Shown here piece after piece: positions 24,935 through 33,099 of a stretch of 41,249 nt of DNA (position 1 is its first letter; every line of letters starts with the position of its first letter). The DNA lies in contig NZ_BCSH01000069.1 in NCBI RefSeq assembly GCF_001570765.1, positions 1 through 41,249 of the forward strand, given 5' to 3'. A program made the translations under genes and the position numbers. A model generated the notes under the pieces. That model saw only the letters and a list, made by a program, of their open reading frames with translations, ran no database searches and had not been told where the DNA came from. The DNA is from Nocardiopsis listeri NBRC 13360. Lineage in GTDB: Bacteria; Actinomycetota; Actinomycetes; Streptosporangiales; Streptosporangiaceae.

Positions 24935-26767
24935 ATGAGAACGTCCCGACTCGGCGCCCTCGCAGGCGCCGTGGTGCTGGGAGCCGGCCTGCTGGCGGCC
25001 TCCGGACCCGCGATCTCCCAGGAAGTACCCGAGGCGGCCCCCGTCTCCGACGCGACCCCCGCCGCCGAGGGCTCGGGCGACACCATCGTCCACCTGTTCC
25101 AGTGGAACTGGGACTCCGTCGCCGCCGAATGCGCCGACTTCCTCGGCCCCAACGGCTACGGCGGCGTGCAGGTGTCCCCGCCCCAGGAACACGTCGTCGT
25201 CCCCTCCTCCGAGGGCGGCGAATACCCCTGGTGGCAGGACTACCAGCCGGTGTCCTACAGCATCGAGAACACCCGGCGCGGCACCGCCGAGGAGTTCGAG
25301 GACATGGTCGACACCTGTGCCGACAGCGGCGTCCGCATCTACGTCGACGCCGTCATCAACCACATGACCGGCCCACGTGAGGCCGACCTGCCCGGCAGCG
25401 CCGGCACCGAGTGGGAACAGTACGAGTACCCCGACCTGTTCGGCGACGGCCAGGACTCCTACTCCTACGACGACTTCGGCCCCTGCTACGACACCATCGA
25501 GAACTGGAACGACAAGGACGAGGTGCAGAACTGCCAACTCCTCGACCTAGCCGACCTGGACACGGGATCGGACCACGTACGCGCCCAGATCGTTCGTTAC
25601 CTCAACGGACTGGTCGACATGGGCGTCGGAGGCTTCCGCGTGGACGCCTCCAAGCACGTCCCCGAGGAGGACATGGGCGCCATCATCGGCTCCCTGAACG
25701 AGGTGCCCGGCTTCGGCGGCGCCCCGCACGTCTACCACGAGGTCATCGGCGACGCCACGGTCCCCTACACCGCCTACACGCCCTACGGGCAGGTCACCAA
25801 CTTCGACTACCAGCGCGACATCGCGAGCAGTTTCGCCGACGGTGACATCGCGAACCTGACCTCGATGCCCGACCACGGCGGACTCACCTCCGACGAGGCC
25901 GTGGTCTTCATCGACAACCACGACACCCAACGGTACGAACCCGCCCTGACCCACGTGGACGGCGACCGCTACTACCTCGCGACCGCCTTCATGCTCGCCC
26001 ACCCCTACGGAACCCCCGTGGTGATGTCGAGCTACGACTTCCAGGGCAACGAGGCGGCGGGACCGCCCAGCGTCGGCGAGGTCGACGGAAACCCGGCCGG
26101 TCGGGTCACCGCGGACAGCGACTGTGCCTCGGAAGAGTGGATCTGCGAGCACCGTGAGGAGACCGTCGGCGGCATGGTCGCGTTCCGCAACGCGGTGCAG
26201 GGCGCCGAACTGGCCGAACGCGCCACGGACGGTTCCGCGCGGGTGGCCTTCGACCGCGGTGACGCCGGTTTCGCCGCCTTCAACGCCACCGGTGAGAGCT
26301 GGTCGCTGACCGCCGCCACCTCCCTGCCCGACGGTGAGTACGACAACGTCGCCGGTTCCGGCGGTGCCACGGTCTCCGGCGGAGAGGTCACCGCGACCGT
26401 CCCGGCCGAGGGAGCCCTGGCGTTGCACGTGGGCGGCGAGTGCGTCGAGGACTGCGACGGTGGCGGCGACCCGGGAGACCCCGGCGAGCCCGGTGACCCG
26501 GACACCATCACCGCCACGGTCGACACCGAGTTCGGCCAAGAGGTGTACGTGGTCGGTTCCACCCCCGAGCTCGGTTCGTGGGAGCCCGCCGACGGAGTGG
26601 CGCTGAACACCGACGCCGACACCTACCCCCAGTGGACCGGCACCGTCACCATCGAGGCCGGCACCGAGTGGAAACTGGTCAAGGTCGGCCCCGACGGAAG
26701 CGTCGAGTGGGAACCCGGGGACAACCGGGTCGGTCCCTCCACCAGCGTCGACTGGGGCCGAATCTGA
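24935..26767 (+). CDS. Secreted alpha-amylase (GH13) with C-terminal CBM20 starch-binding domain
   Basis: The 610-residue extracellular starch hydrolase has a signal peptide (MRTSRLGALAGAVVLGAG, cleavage near residue 29). The (beta/alpha)8 catalytic domain spans about 45-380 and shows all four GH13 regions: DAVINHM, GFRVDASKH (nucleophile Asp237), YHEVIGD (acid/base Glu269) and FIDNHDTQR (Asp330). An all-beta domain C, a Gly-Pro-Asp linker, then a CBM20 domain (about 525-610; VYVVGSTPELGSW, WKLVKV) follow. Closest in style to Streptomyces alpha-amylases. ATG at 24935 has AAGGAG 8 nt upstream. Controlled by the TTGCA/TGCAA operator upstream. Confidence 0.95.
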   Translation: MRTSRLGALAGAVVLGAGLLAASGPAISQEVPEAAPVSDATPAAEGSGDTIVHLFQWNWDSVAAECADFLGPNGYGGVQVSPPQEHVVVPSSEGGEYPWWQDYQPVSYSIENTRRGTAEEFEDMVDTCADSGVRIYVDAVINHMTGPREADLPGSAGTEWEQYEYPDLFGDGQDSYSYDDFGPCYDTIENWNDKDEVQNCQLLDLADLDTGSDHVRAQIVRYLNGLVDMGVGGFRVDASKHVPEEDMGAIIGSLNEVPGFGGAPHVYHEVIGDATVPYTAYTPYGQVTNFDYQRDIASSFADGDIANLTSMPDHGGLTSDEAVVFIDNHDTQRYEPALTHVDGDRYYLATAFMLAHPYGTPVVMSSYDFQGNEAAGPPSVGEVDGNPAGRVTADSDCASEEWICEHREETVGGMVAFRNAVQGAELAERATDGSARVAFDRGDAGFAAFNATGESWSLTAATSLPDGEYDNVAGSGGATVSGGEVTATVPAEGALALHVGGECVEDCDGGGDPGDPGEPGDPDTITATVDTEFGQEVYVVGSTPELGSWEPADGVALNTDADTYPQWTGTVTIEAGTEWKLVKVGPDGSVEWEPGDNRVGPSTSVDWGRI

Positions 26768-26805
26768 TCCGATGACCCACTGGGAAGGGCCGCCCACCCC
26801 GGCCC

Positions 26806-26843
26806 GGCACCCCACGCGCACCCTCCTTCGCGCGTGGGGTGCC
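26806..26843. terminator. Bidirectional terminator between amylase and glnE
   Basis: A perfect 14-bp stem (26806-26819 with 26830-26843), 10-nt loop, sits midway between two convergent stop codons (26767 and 26883). Confidence 0.85.
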
Positions 26844-26882
26844 TTCGTCCTCGGGCCCTCGACACCTCGACGACGGTCAGGG

Positions 26883-29800
26883 TCAATCGTCGTAGAAGAC
26901 CCGTTCCATGACCGAGCGGGCCCGACGGGTCGCGCGCAGGTACGCCTCGGTCAGCTGCTCGGCGGGGCCCACCGTCTCGGAATCCTCGTCCTCGTCCTCG
27001 GTCCGATACCCCATGGCCTCGGCCAGGGCCGCCCGTACCCGCAGGTCGGAAGGGAGCGAGTCGCCGCCCCGACCGCGCTCCAGCATCACCATGCCGCGTA
27101 CTCGGGAGGCCAGCCGCCAGGCCTCCTCCAGCACCACGCCGTCGTCGGCGGCCAGCAGCCCGTGCGCCACGGCCACGCGCAGCGCCTCCAGGGTCCCGTT
27201 CACGCGCAGGTCCGGGTGTTCGTGGGCGTGCCGCATCTGGATCAGCTGGGCCACCCATTCCACGTCCGACAGCCCGCCCCGCCCCAGCTTCGTGTGCAGG
27301 GTCGGGTCGGCCCCGCGCGGCAACCGTTCGGCCTCCATCCGCGCCTTGAGCTTGCGGATCTCCAACACCGACGCGGAGTCGATCCCGCCCCGTGGGTAGC
27401 GCAACGGGTCGATCAGGGCGATGAAGGCCGAGCGCAGACCATGGTCGCCGGCGATCGGCCGGGCCCGCAGCAACGCCTGGCTCTCCCACACCTGCGACCA
27501 GCGACCGTAGTAGGCCGCGTAGGAGTCCAGGGTGCGCACCACCGGACCGCTCCGACCCTCCGGGCGCAGGTCGGTGTCCACCTTCAACGGCGGTTCCGCC
27601 TGCGGCATCTCCAACAACCGGGCCAGTTCCCGAACGATCGCCAACGCCTGCCTGGTGGCCGCACCGGTCTCCACCCCCGGCATCGGGTCGTGCACGTACA
27701 TCACGTCGGCGTCGCTGGCGTAGGTCAGCTCACCGCCCCCGAACCGGCCCATCGCGATCACGCACACCCGGGTGAGCTCCTCACCGCCCGAGTCGGCCAC
27801 CACCTTGGCGTAGGCGGCGCGCAGCGCGGCGTCGATGGTGACCGCGGCGATGTCGGTCAGCGCACCACCGACCTCCTCCACCGACGCCACCTCCAACAGG
27901 TCCGCCGATGCCGTTCGCAACAGCTCCCGGCGGCGCAACGCGCGCACCGCCGAGACCGCCTTCTCCGGGGTGTCGTACCGGCGCAGCGCGGCCTCCGCCT
28001 CCGCCACGAGCGTCTCGATCCGCCGACGCCGCAAGTGGGCGTCGTCGGCCAACGTCGCCACCGACTCGGGTGCGCGCAGCAGCAGTTCGGTCACGTAACG
28101 ACTGGTGCCCAGCAACCACGCCATCCGCTCGGCCACCCGCACGTCGTCACGCAGCAGCCGCAGGTACCACGGGGTGGTGCCGAGCGCCTCGCTGACCTGA
28201 CGGAACCCCAGCAGGCCCGCGTCCGGGTCGGGGGAGTCGGCGAACCAGCCCAACATCACCGGCAGCAACGTGCGCTGGATGGACGCCCGTCGGGACAGAC
28301 CCGACGTCAACGACTCCAGGTGTCGTAGCGACCCGCGCGGATCGGCGAAGCCCAGGGCGCCCAACCGGTCGACGGCCTGCTCGGGGGACAGGCGCGCCTC
28401 CTCGTCGGGCAGCTTGGCGACCGCGTTCAGCAACGGCCGGTAGAACAGCTTCTCGTGCAGGCGCCGTACCTCCGCCGACACCCGCTTGCCCGCCCCGATC
28501 AGCTCCCGTACCGGATCCGCGAGGAACCCCAGCGCCCGACCCAACCGGCGCAGCTGCGCGGGACCGTCCTGGGTCTTCGGATCCGGCATCAGGTGGGTGC
28601 GGCGCAACCGCTCCAACTGCAGCAGGTGCTCCATCCGACGCAGGAACCGGTAGGCGTCGGTGAGTCCCGCCGCGTCCCTGCGTCCCACGTACCCGAACTC
28701 CGACAGCGCGGTGAGAGCCTGGAGGGTGTTGCCCGAACGCAGCCGGTCGTCGATACGGCCGTGCACCAGCTGCAACAACTGCACGGAGAACTCGATGTCG
28801 CGCAGACCGCCCGGGCCCAACTTCAGCTCGCGATCGGCCTCATCGGTGGGAATGTGCGCCACCACCCGGCGGCGCATCGCCTGCACGTCCTCGACGAAGT
28901 CCTTGCGGCCGGCGGCCTCCCACACCATCGGCGCGATCGCCTCGGTGTAGGCGCGGCCCAACGCCACGTCACCGGCGATGGGGCGGGCCTTGAGCAGCGC
29001 CTGGAACTCCCAGGTCTTGGCCCAGCGGTCGTAGTAGGCCACGTGGCCGGACAACGAGCGCACCAGGGGACCGTTCCGGCCCTCGGGCCGAAGCGCGGGG
29101 TCGACCTCCCACAGGGTGCCCTCGGTATCGGTCTCCGAAGGGATCCGCATCATCACCGTCGCCAGTCGGGTGGCCGCGCGCAACGCGTCCTGCTCGTCGG
29201 CGTCCCCGACGGGCTCCGCCACGAACACCACGTCCACGTCACTGACGTAGTTGAGTTCACGACCACCGCACTTGCCCATGCCGATCACGGCCAACCGGCA
29301 CAGCTCGGCGTCCTCGGGCGACTCTGCCCGTGCCACCGCCAGCGCCGCGTCCAGCAGGGACGAGGCCAGGTCGGACAGCTCCGCGGCGACCTCCTCCACC
29401 GAGTTCACCTCGGTCAGGTCACGCCCGGCCAGACGCAGCAGCCGGCGACGGTAGGCCACGCGGATGGTGTGCCGCAGCGCCGTCCACGGCCCCTCGTCCG
29501 CGCCCTCGACCACCGCCGGGTCGGCGACGGGTACCGCGTCGTCGGGCCGGGCGCCCACGGTGTGCAACAGCCCCCGGCGCAGCTCCTCCGGCCGCGGGGT
29601 ACGCGCGGCGTCGGCGCCCCGCAACTCCCGCCAGTCCTCGGGGTGGCGCACGAGGTGGTCGGTCAGCGCGGTGCTGGCGCCCAGGATCCGGCACAGCCGC
29701 GCTCGCAGGTCCGACTCCTGCCGCAGGGCGAGCAGCACGTCGTCGGGATCGGGGGAGACCTCCAGCACCCGGAGCAGACCCAACAGGGCCTGGTCCGGGT

Positions 29801-29927
29801 CGGCCGCCGCCGCGAGGGAGGTGAGGACCTCGGTGTCGGCTCCGGCGTCCAACCCGGCCTGTTCCACCAACCTCAGGGCCTTGGGGCTGTCGCTGAAACC
29901 ACGCCGGGCGAGCGCGCCTGCCGTCAT
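26883..29927 (-). CDS. glnE: Glutamine synthetase adenylyltransferase / adenylyl-removing enzyme
   Basis: The 1014-residue bifunctional regulator has two nucleotidyltransferase domains. The N-terminal (de-adenylylating) one carries GKCGGRELNYVSDVDVVFV at about 218-236; the C-terminal (adenylylating) one carries GRFGGGELTYASDADVMYV at about 726-744. Each has the GG-x11-DxD catalytic pattern. It adds AMP to, or removes it from, the conserved Tyr of GlnA (Tyr402 of the protein at 30689-32113). ATG at 29927 has GGAAG 7 nt upstream; an alternative GTG at 29951 lies 6 nt after TACGGT and could be a leaderless start adding eight residues. Lies close to its substrate gene, as in Streptomyces. Confidence 0.96.
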   Translation of the reverse strand: MTAGALARRGFSDSPKALRLVEQAGLDAGADTEVLTSLAAAADPDQALLGLLRVLEVSPDPDDVLLALRQESDLRARLCRILGASTALTDHLVRHPEDWRELRGADAARTPRPEELRRGLLHTVGARPDDAVPVADPAVVEGADEGPWTALRHTIRVAYRRRLLRLAGRDLTEVNSVEEVAAELSDLASSLLDAALAVARAESPEDAELCRLAVIGMGKCGGRELNYVSDVDVVFVAEPVGDADEQDALRAATRLATVMMRIPSETDTEGTLWEVDPALRPEGRNGPLVRSLSGHVAYYDRWAKTWEFQALLKARPIAGDVALGRAYTEAIAPMVWEAAGRKDFVEDVQAMRRRVVAHIPTDEADRELKLGPGGLRDIEFSVQLLQLVHGRIDDRLRSGNTLQALTALSEFGYVGRRDAAGLTDAYRFLRRMEHLLQLERLRRTHLMPDPKTQDGPAQLRRLGRALGFLADPVRELIGAGKRVSAEVRRLHEKLFYRPLLNAVAKLPDEEARLSPEQAVDRLGALGFADPRGSLRHLESLTSGLSRRASIQRTLLPVMLGWFADSPDPDAGLLGFRQVSEALGTTPWYLRLLRDDVRVAERMAWLLGTSRYVTELLLRAPESVATLADDAHLRRRRIETLVAEAEAALRRYDTPEKAVSAVRALRRRELLRTASADLLEVASVEEVGGALTDIAAVTIDAALRAAYAKVVADSGGEELTRVCVIAMGRFGGGELTYASDADVMYVHDPMPGVETGAATRQALAIVRELARLLEMPQAEPPLKVDTDLRPEGRSGPVVRTLDSYAAYYGRWSQVWESQALLRARPIAGDHGLRSAFIALIDPLRYPRGGIDSASVLEIRKLKARMEAERLPRGADPTLHTKLGRGGLSDVEWVAQLIQMRHAHEHPDLRVNGTLEALRVAVAHGLLAADDGVVLEEAWRLASRVRGMVMLERGRGGDSLPSDLRVRAALAEAMGYRTEDEDEDSETVGPAEQLTEAYLRATRRARSVMERVFYDD

Positions 29928-29967
29928 GTCGCTACTTCCGTCCCTTGCCACGCCTCAACCGTAGCCG

Positions 29968-29982
29968 TCCGCCCAGGGCGGA
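29968..29982. promoter_or_regulatory. Palindrome between glnE and glutathione peroxidase genes
   Basis: TCCGCCC-A-GGGCGGA is a perfect 7-1-7 inverted repeat in the 93-nt divergent promoter gap. It abuts TAGCAT (29983-29988), a plausible -10 for the peroxidase gene. Confidence 0.5.
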
Positions 29983-30020
29983 TAGCATGCCCCGGTCACC
30001 TCTACACCCAAGGAGCGCAC

Positions 30021-30509
30021 ATGTCCGTTCTGGACGTCGAGATCGCCGCCCTCACCGGGGGCCCGGCCGGCCTGAACCGGTACCAGGGCAGGGCGGTGCT
30101 GGTCGTCAACGTCGCCTCTCGGTGCGGACTGACCCCGCAGTACGCGGTCCTGGAGAGGCTCCAGCGGAGCTACGCCGATCGGGGCCTCACCGTCCTGGGT
30201 GTGCCGTGCAACCAGTTCATGGGCCAGGAGCCCGGCACCCACGAGGAGATCGCCACCTTCTGCTCCACCACCTATGGGACGACCTTCCCCATGACGGAGA
30301 AGGTCGACGTCAACGGTGATGACCGTCATCCGCTGTACGCCGCCCTGGTGGAGACGGCCGACGCCGAGGGCCACACCGGCGACGTGCGCTGGAACTTCGA
30401 GAAGTTCCTCGTCGCCCCGGACGGCACCGTCGCGGCGCGTTTCGGCCCCCAGGTCGAACCGGACTCCGACGAGGTCACCAAGGCCATCGAGGCGGTTCTG
30501 CCGAACTGA
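30021..30509 (+). CDS. Glutathione peroxidase family (Cys-type thiol peroxidase)
   Basis: The 162-residue thioredoxin-fold peroxidase has catalytic tetrad elements: Cys35 in NVASRCGLTPQY, Gln69 in GVPCNQFMGQEPG, and Trp/Asn in RWNFEKFL. The catalytic residue is Cys, not selenocysteine. Cys81 (ATFCSTTYG) may serve as resolving residue, as in thioredoxin-dependent relatives; actinomycetes lack glutathione, so mycothiol or thioredoxin is the probable reductant (inference). ATG at 30021 follows AAGGAG, and the 17-nt sequence through the ATG is identical to that of the amylase gene. Monocistronic, with a terminator 16 nt downstream. Confidence 0.92.
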   Translation: MSVLDVEIAALTGGPAGLNRYQGRAVLVVNVASRCGLTPQYAVLERLQRSYADRGLTVLGVPCNQFMGQEPGTHEEIATFCSTTYGTTFPMTEKVDVNGDDRHPLYAALVETADAEGHTGDVRWNFEKFLVAPDGTVAARFGPQVEPDSDEVTKAIEAVLPN

Positions 30510-30524
30510 CCCTGAGCCCGAGGA

Positions 30525-30564
30525 CGAGGGAGGCCACCGGCGACTTCGCCGGTGGCCTCCCTCG
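30525..30564. terminator. Terminator after the peroxidase gene
   Basis: A near-continuous palindrome: 19-nt arms (30525-30543, 30546-30564) around a 2-nt centre, effectively 17 bp with a 6-nt loop. It lies 16 nt after the stop and may also serve the converging glnA transcript. Confidence 0.88.
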
Positions 30565-30688
30565 TGCCCGGAGCCCCGGACCAGGGTTCTGCTTCGTGCA
30601 CCACGGGGGTACCCGTTCGAACGTCGTCAGGCCCTGTCCTCCGAAAACCCGAGGAGGTGCCGTGGGTTCCCGACTCCCAGGCGCCCGA

Positions 30689-32113
30689 TCAAATGTCGTA
30701 GTACAGCTCGAACTCGCGCGGGTGCGGGCGCAGACGCAGGGAGTCGATCTCCTCGGTGCGCTTGAAGTCGATGTAGGTGTCGATCAGGTCCTTGGTGAAG
30801 ACACCGCCCTCGAGCAGGAACTCGTGGTCGGCCTCCAAGGCCTCCAACGCCGCGTCCAGGGACGCGGGGACCGTCTCGATGCTCTCGGCCTCGGCCGGGG
30901 GCAGCTCGTACAGGTCCTTGTCGAGCGGCTCCGGCGGCTCGATCTTGTTCTTGACGCCGTCCAGACCCGCCATGAGCATGGCGGAGAAGGCCAGGTAGGG
31001 GTTGGCCGACGGGTCCGGCACCCGGAACTCGATGCGCTTGGCCTTGGGGTTGGAACCGGTGAGCGGCAGCCGGATGCAGGCCGAACGGTTGCGCTGGCTG
31101 TAGACCAGGTTGATCGGTGCCTCGTAACCCGGGACCAGGCGGTGGAAGGAGTTCACCGTCGGGTTGGTGAAGGCCAACAGCGCCGAGGCGTGCTTGAGCA
31201 GACCACCGATGTAGTGGCGCGCCGTGTCGGAGAGCTGGCCGTATCCGGACTCGTCGAAGAACAGCGGCTCGCCGTCCTTCCACAGGCTCTGGTGGCAGTG
31301 CATGCCGGAGCCGTTGTCGCCGAAGAGCGGCTTGGGCATGAAGGTCGCCGTCTTGCCCGCGGCGTTGGCGACGTTCTTCACGATGTACTTGTACAGCTGC
31401 ACGTTGTCGGCGTGCTTGAGCAGGGTGCCGAACCTGATGCCGATCTCGGCCTGTCCCGCGGTGCCGACCTCGTGGTGCTGGAGCTCGACCTCGATGCCGG
31501 ACCCGATGAGCGTCTTCACCATGTCGGAGCGCAGGTCGCTGTAGTGGTCGACCGGCTCGACGGGGAAGTAACCGCCCTTGAAGCGCGGACGGTAGCCACG
31601 GTTGCCGCCCTCGATCGCGGAGCCGGTGTTCCAGGCTCCCTCGATGGAGTCGATCTCGTAGTAGCCGGTGTTCGCGCTCGTCTTGAACTTGACGTCGTCG
31701 AAGATGTAGAACTCGGCCTCGGCGCCGAAGAAGGCGGTGTCCGCGACGCCGGTGCCGCGCAGGTAGGCCTCGGCCTTGCGGGCGATGTTGCGCGGGTCGC
31801 GGCTGTAGGACTCCAGCGTGAGCGGGTCGTGGACGAAGAACGTCATGTTCAGCGTCTTGTGCTTGCGGAACGGGTCCAGCACGCCGGTGCTCAGGTCCGG
31901 TAGCAACAGCATGTCGGACTCGTGGATGGCCTGGAAGCCGCGGATCGAGGAACCGTCGAACATCTGGCCGTCGGTGAAGGTGGACTCGTCCACGTTCTCG
32001 GTCGGGAGGGTCACGTGGTTCACGCCCCCGAACAGGTCCGTGAAACGGACATCGAGGAATGCGACGTCCTCGTCTCGGATGTAGGCGAGGACCTCATCGA
32101 CGCTGCTGAACAA
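30689..32113 (-). CDS. glnA: Glutamine synthetase type I
   Basis: The 474-residue subunit of the dodecameric GSI-beta enzyme makes glutamine from glutamate, NH4+ and ATP. Motifs: [19 protein letters not shown], the ATP-site [21 protein letters not shown] and [13 protein letters not shown]. Tyr402 in KDLYELPP is the adenylylation target of GlnE. TTG at 32113 is the start: GGAGG lies 7 nt upstream, and it yields the canonical GlnA length. The 42-codon upstream in-frame extension overlaps the GlnR site and is not coding. Transcription is expected from a promoter under GlnR control. Confidence 0.97.
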   Translation of the reverse strand: MFSSVDEVLAYIRDEDVAFLDVRFTDLFGGVNHVTLPTENVDESTFTDGQMFDGSSIRGFQAIHESDMLLLPDLSTGVLDPFRKHKTLNMTFFVHDPLTLESYSRDPRNIARKAEAYLRGTGVADTAFFGAEAEFYIFDDVKFKTSANTGYYEIDSIEGAWNTGSAIEGGNRGYRPRFKGGYFPVEPVDHYSDLRSDMVKTLIGSGIEVELQHHEVGTAGQAEIGIRFGTLLKHADNVQLYKYIVKNVANAAGKTATFMPKPLFGDNGSGMHCHQSLWKDGEPLFFDESGYGQLSDTARHYIGGLLKHASALLAFTNPTVNSFHRLVPGYEAPINLVYSQRNRSACIRLPLTGSNPKAKRIEFRVPDPSANPYLAFSAMLMAGLDGVKNKIEPPEPLDKDLYELPPAEAESIETVPASLDAALEALEADHEFLLEGGVFTKDLIDTYIDFKRTEEIDSLRLRPHPREFELYYDI

Positions 32114-32198
32114 AACGGAACCTCCGTGCAGGTGGCTGAGACGGCGGATCGGTGGGGCCGCTCCATCGCGGGGCCCGTCGACCACACGCCGTCTCCCG

Positions 32199-32264
32199 GC
32201 TTCGCTCTCGAAGCTAGGAGTGCGTGGTTTCCACGCCATGTCTCGATTGTTTCTTGCATGTTAC
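32199..32264 (-). promoter_or_regulatory. GlnR box and promoter of glnA
   Basis: On the minus strand 32264-32227 reads GTAAC-N6-GAAAC-N6-GACAT-N6-GAAAC, matching the actinobacterial GlnR consensus gTnAc-n6-GaAAc repeated twice; only the third element deviates. A TAGCTT hexamer (complement of 32211-32216) is a reasonable -10, putting the box over the -35. A small hairpin GCTTCG-N4-CGAAGC (32199-32214) follows in the leader. The rest of the 330-nt glnA/RDD gap (32265-32443) shows no further gene; RDD promoter elements lie at its end. Confidence 0.85.
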
Positions 32265-32430
32265 GGAGCGAGGCGATCGCGTTGGCGACCCCCACGGGCG
32301 GTGATTCCGCTTGTTTCAAGGGCGAATCGGTTCGTCGGCGTGGTTCGGGGGGTGACCGGTCCCACCCTGGTTCGCTGCCGGCGTCACACCGTGCGCGTCC
32401 ACCCGGGTACGGACGTCCGTTACGTGCCTA

Positions 32431-32436
32431 TACCGT
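32431..32436 (+). promoter_or_regulatory. -10 hexamer TACCGT, leaderless RDD gene
   Basis: TACCGT, 7 nt, ATG at 32444; no ribosome site is evident, consistent with a leaderless transcript. Confidence 0.45.
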
Positions 32437-32443
32437 GAAAACC

Positions 32444-32944
32444 ATGAGTGACGAGAGCCGGTCCACCGCCGACCCCGACGACGACTTCCGCTACCGGGGG
32501 AACCGGCTCGGGCTGCCCGAGGAAGGCCCTCGGTCGGTGCCGGGCGTGGTCCGTCGACTCGTCGGACTGGCCCTGGACTGGGCCGTGGCGAGCCTCCTCG
32601 TTTGGGGGGCCATCAACGCGGGTCTGATCGGCAGGGAACTCGCGGCGGCCGCCGCGAGCGGTGGGGAACAGGAGGCCTTGGCCCTGACCAACTTCACCAC
32701 CCTGTCCACCCTGGTGGTGTTCGCCGCTATGAGCATCCTGCTGCTGACCCTGTTCGGTACAACGATCGGGCGGCGGATCGTCGGCGTCGGGATCACGGCC
32801 ACGGGAGAGCGCTCCTGGCCCTGGTTCGTGTCCATGACGGTGCGGACCCTGCTGTTGTGCCTGGTGATTCCGGCCGTGGTCTACGACCGTGACACACGTG
32901 GACTGCACGACCGGGCCGCAGGCACCATCGCGACCCGTTACTGA
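32444..32944 (+). CDS. RDD-family membrane protein
   Basis: The 166-residue protein has an acidic, disordered N-terminus (residues 1-30) followed by the RDD domain: PGVVRRLVGLALDWAVASLLVWG with its Arg/Asp pair in TM1, VVFAAMSILLLTLFG in TM2, the connecting GTTIGRRIVGVGI, and LLLCLVIPAVVYDRDTRGLHDRAAGT in TM3. RDD proteins are small integral membrane proteins, some acting as cation/H+ exchangers, mostly uncharacterised. Divergent from glnA, a pairing I recall as conserved in Streptomyces, which suggests old synteny rather than functional need. Confidence 0.9.
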   Translation: MSDESRSTADPDDDFRYRGNRLGLPEEGPRSVPGVVRRLVGLALDWAVASLLVWGAINAGLIGRELAAAAASGGEQEALALTNFTTLSTLVVFAAMSILLLTLFGTTIGRRIVGVGITATGERSWPWFVSMTVRTLLLCLVIPAVVYDRDTRGLHDRAAGTIATRY

Positions 32945-33005
32945 ACCCTCACCGGACGCGTCGAACCGGCCCCGGGCGCGGTCGGGAAGCCGATCGGGCT
33001 GCTGT

Positions 33006-33011
33006 TAGCAT
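33006..33011 (+). promoter_or_regulatory. -10 TAGCAT of the first LCP gene
   Basis: TAGCATCC lies 89 nt before the ATG at 33100. The identical octamer occurs at the same relative place before the second LCP gene. Confidence 0.4.
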
Positions 33012-33099
33012 CCCTGAACAGTATTTCTCCGGGGCCGCGAGCCTTCTGGCCGCCCTGACCCCGCCCCCTCCAAGGTCTTCTTCGCATCCGAAGGTTCGC

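Noticed and set aside
26772..30509. Long plus-strand frames opposite glnE (518 and 684 codons)
   Set aside because: Antisense shadows; only the last 162 codons of the second (from 30021) are real, as the peroxidase, with its own ribosome site.
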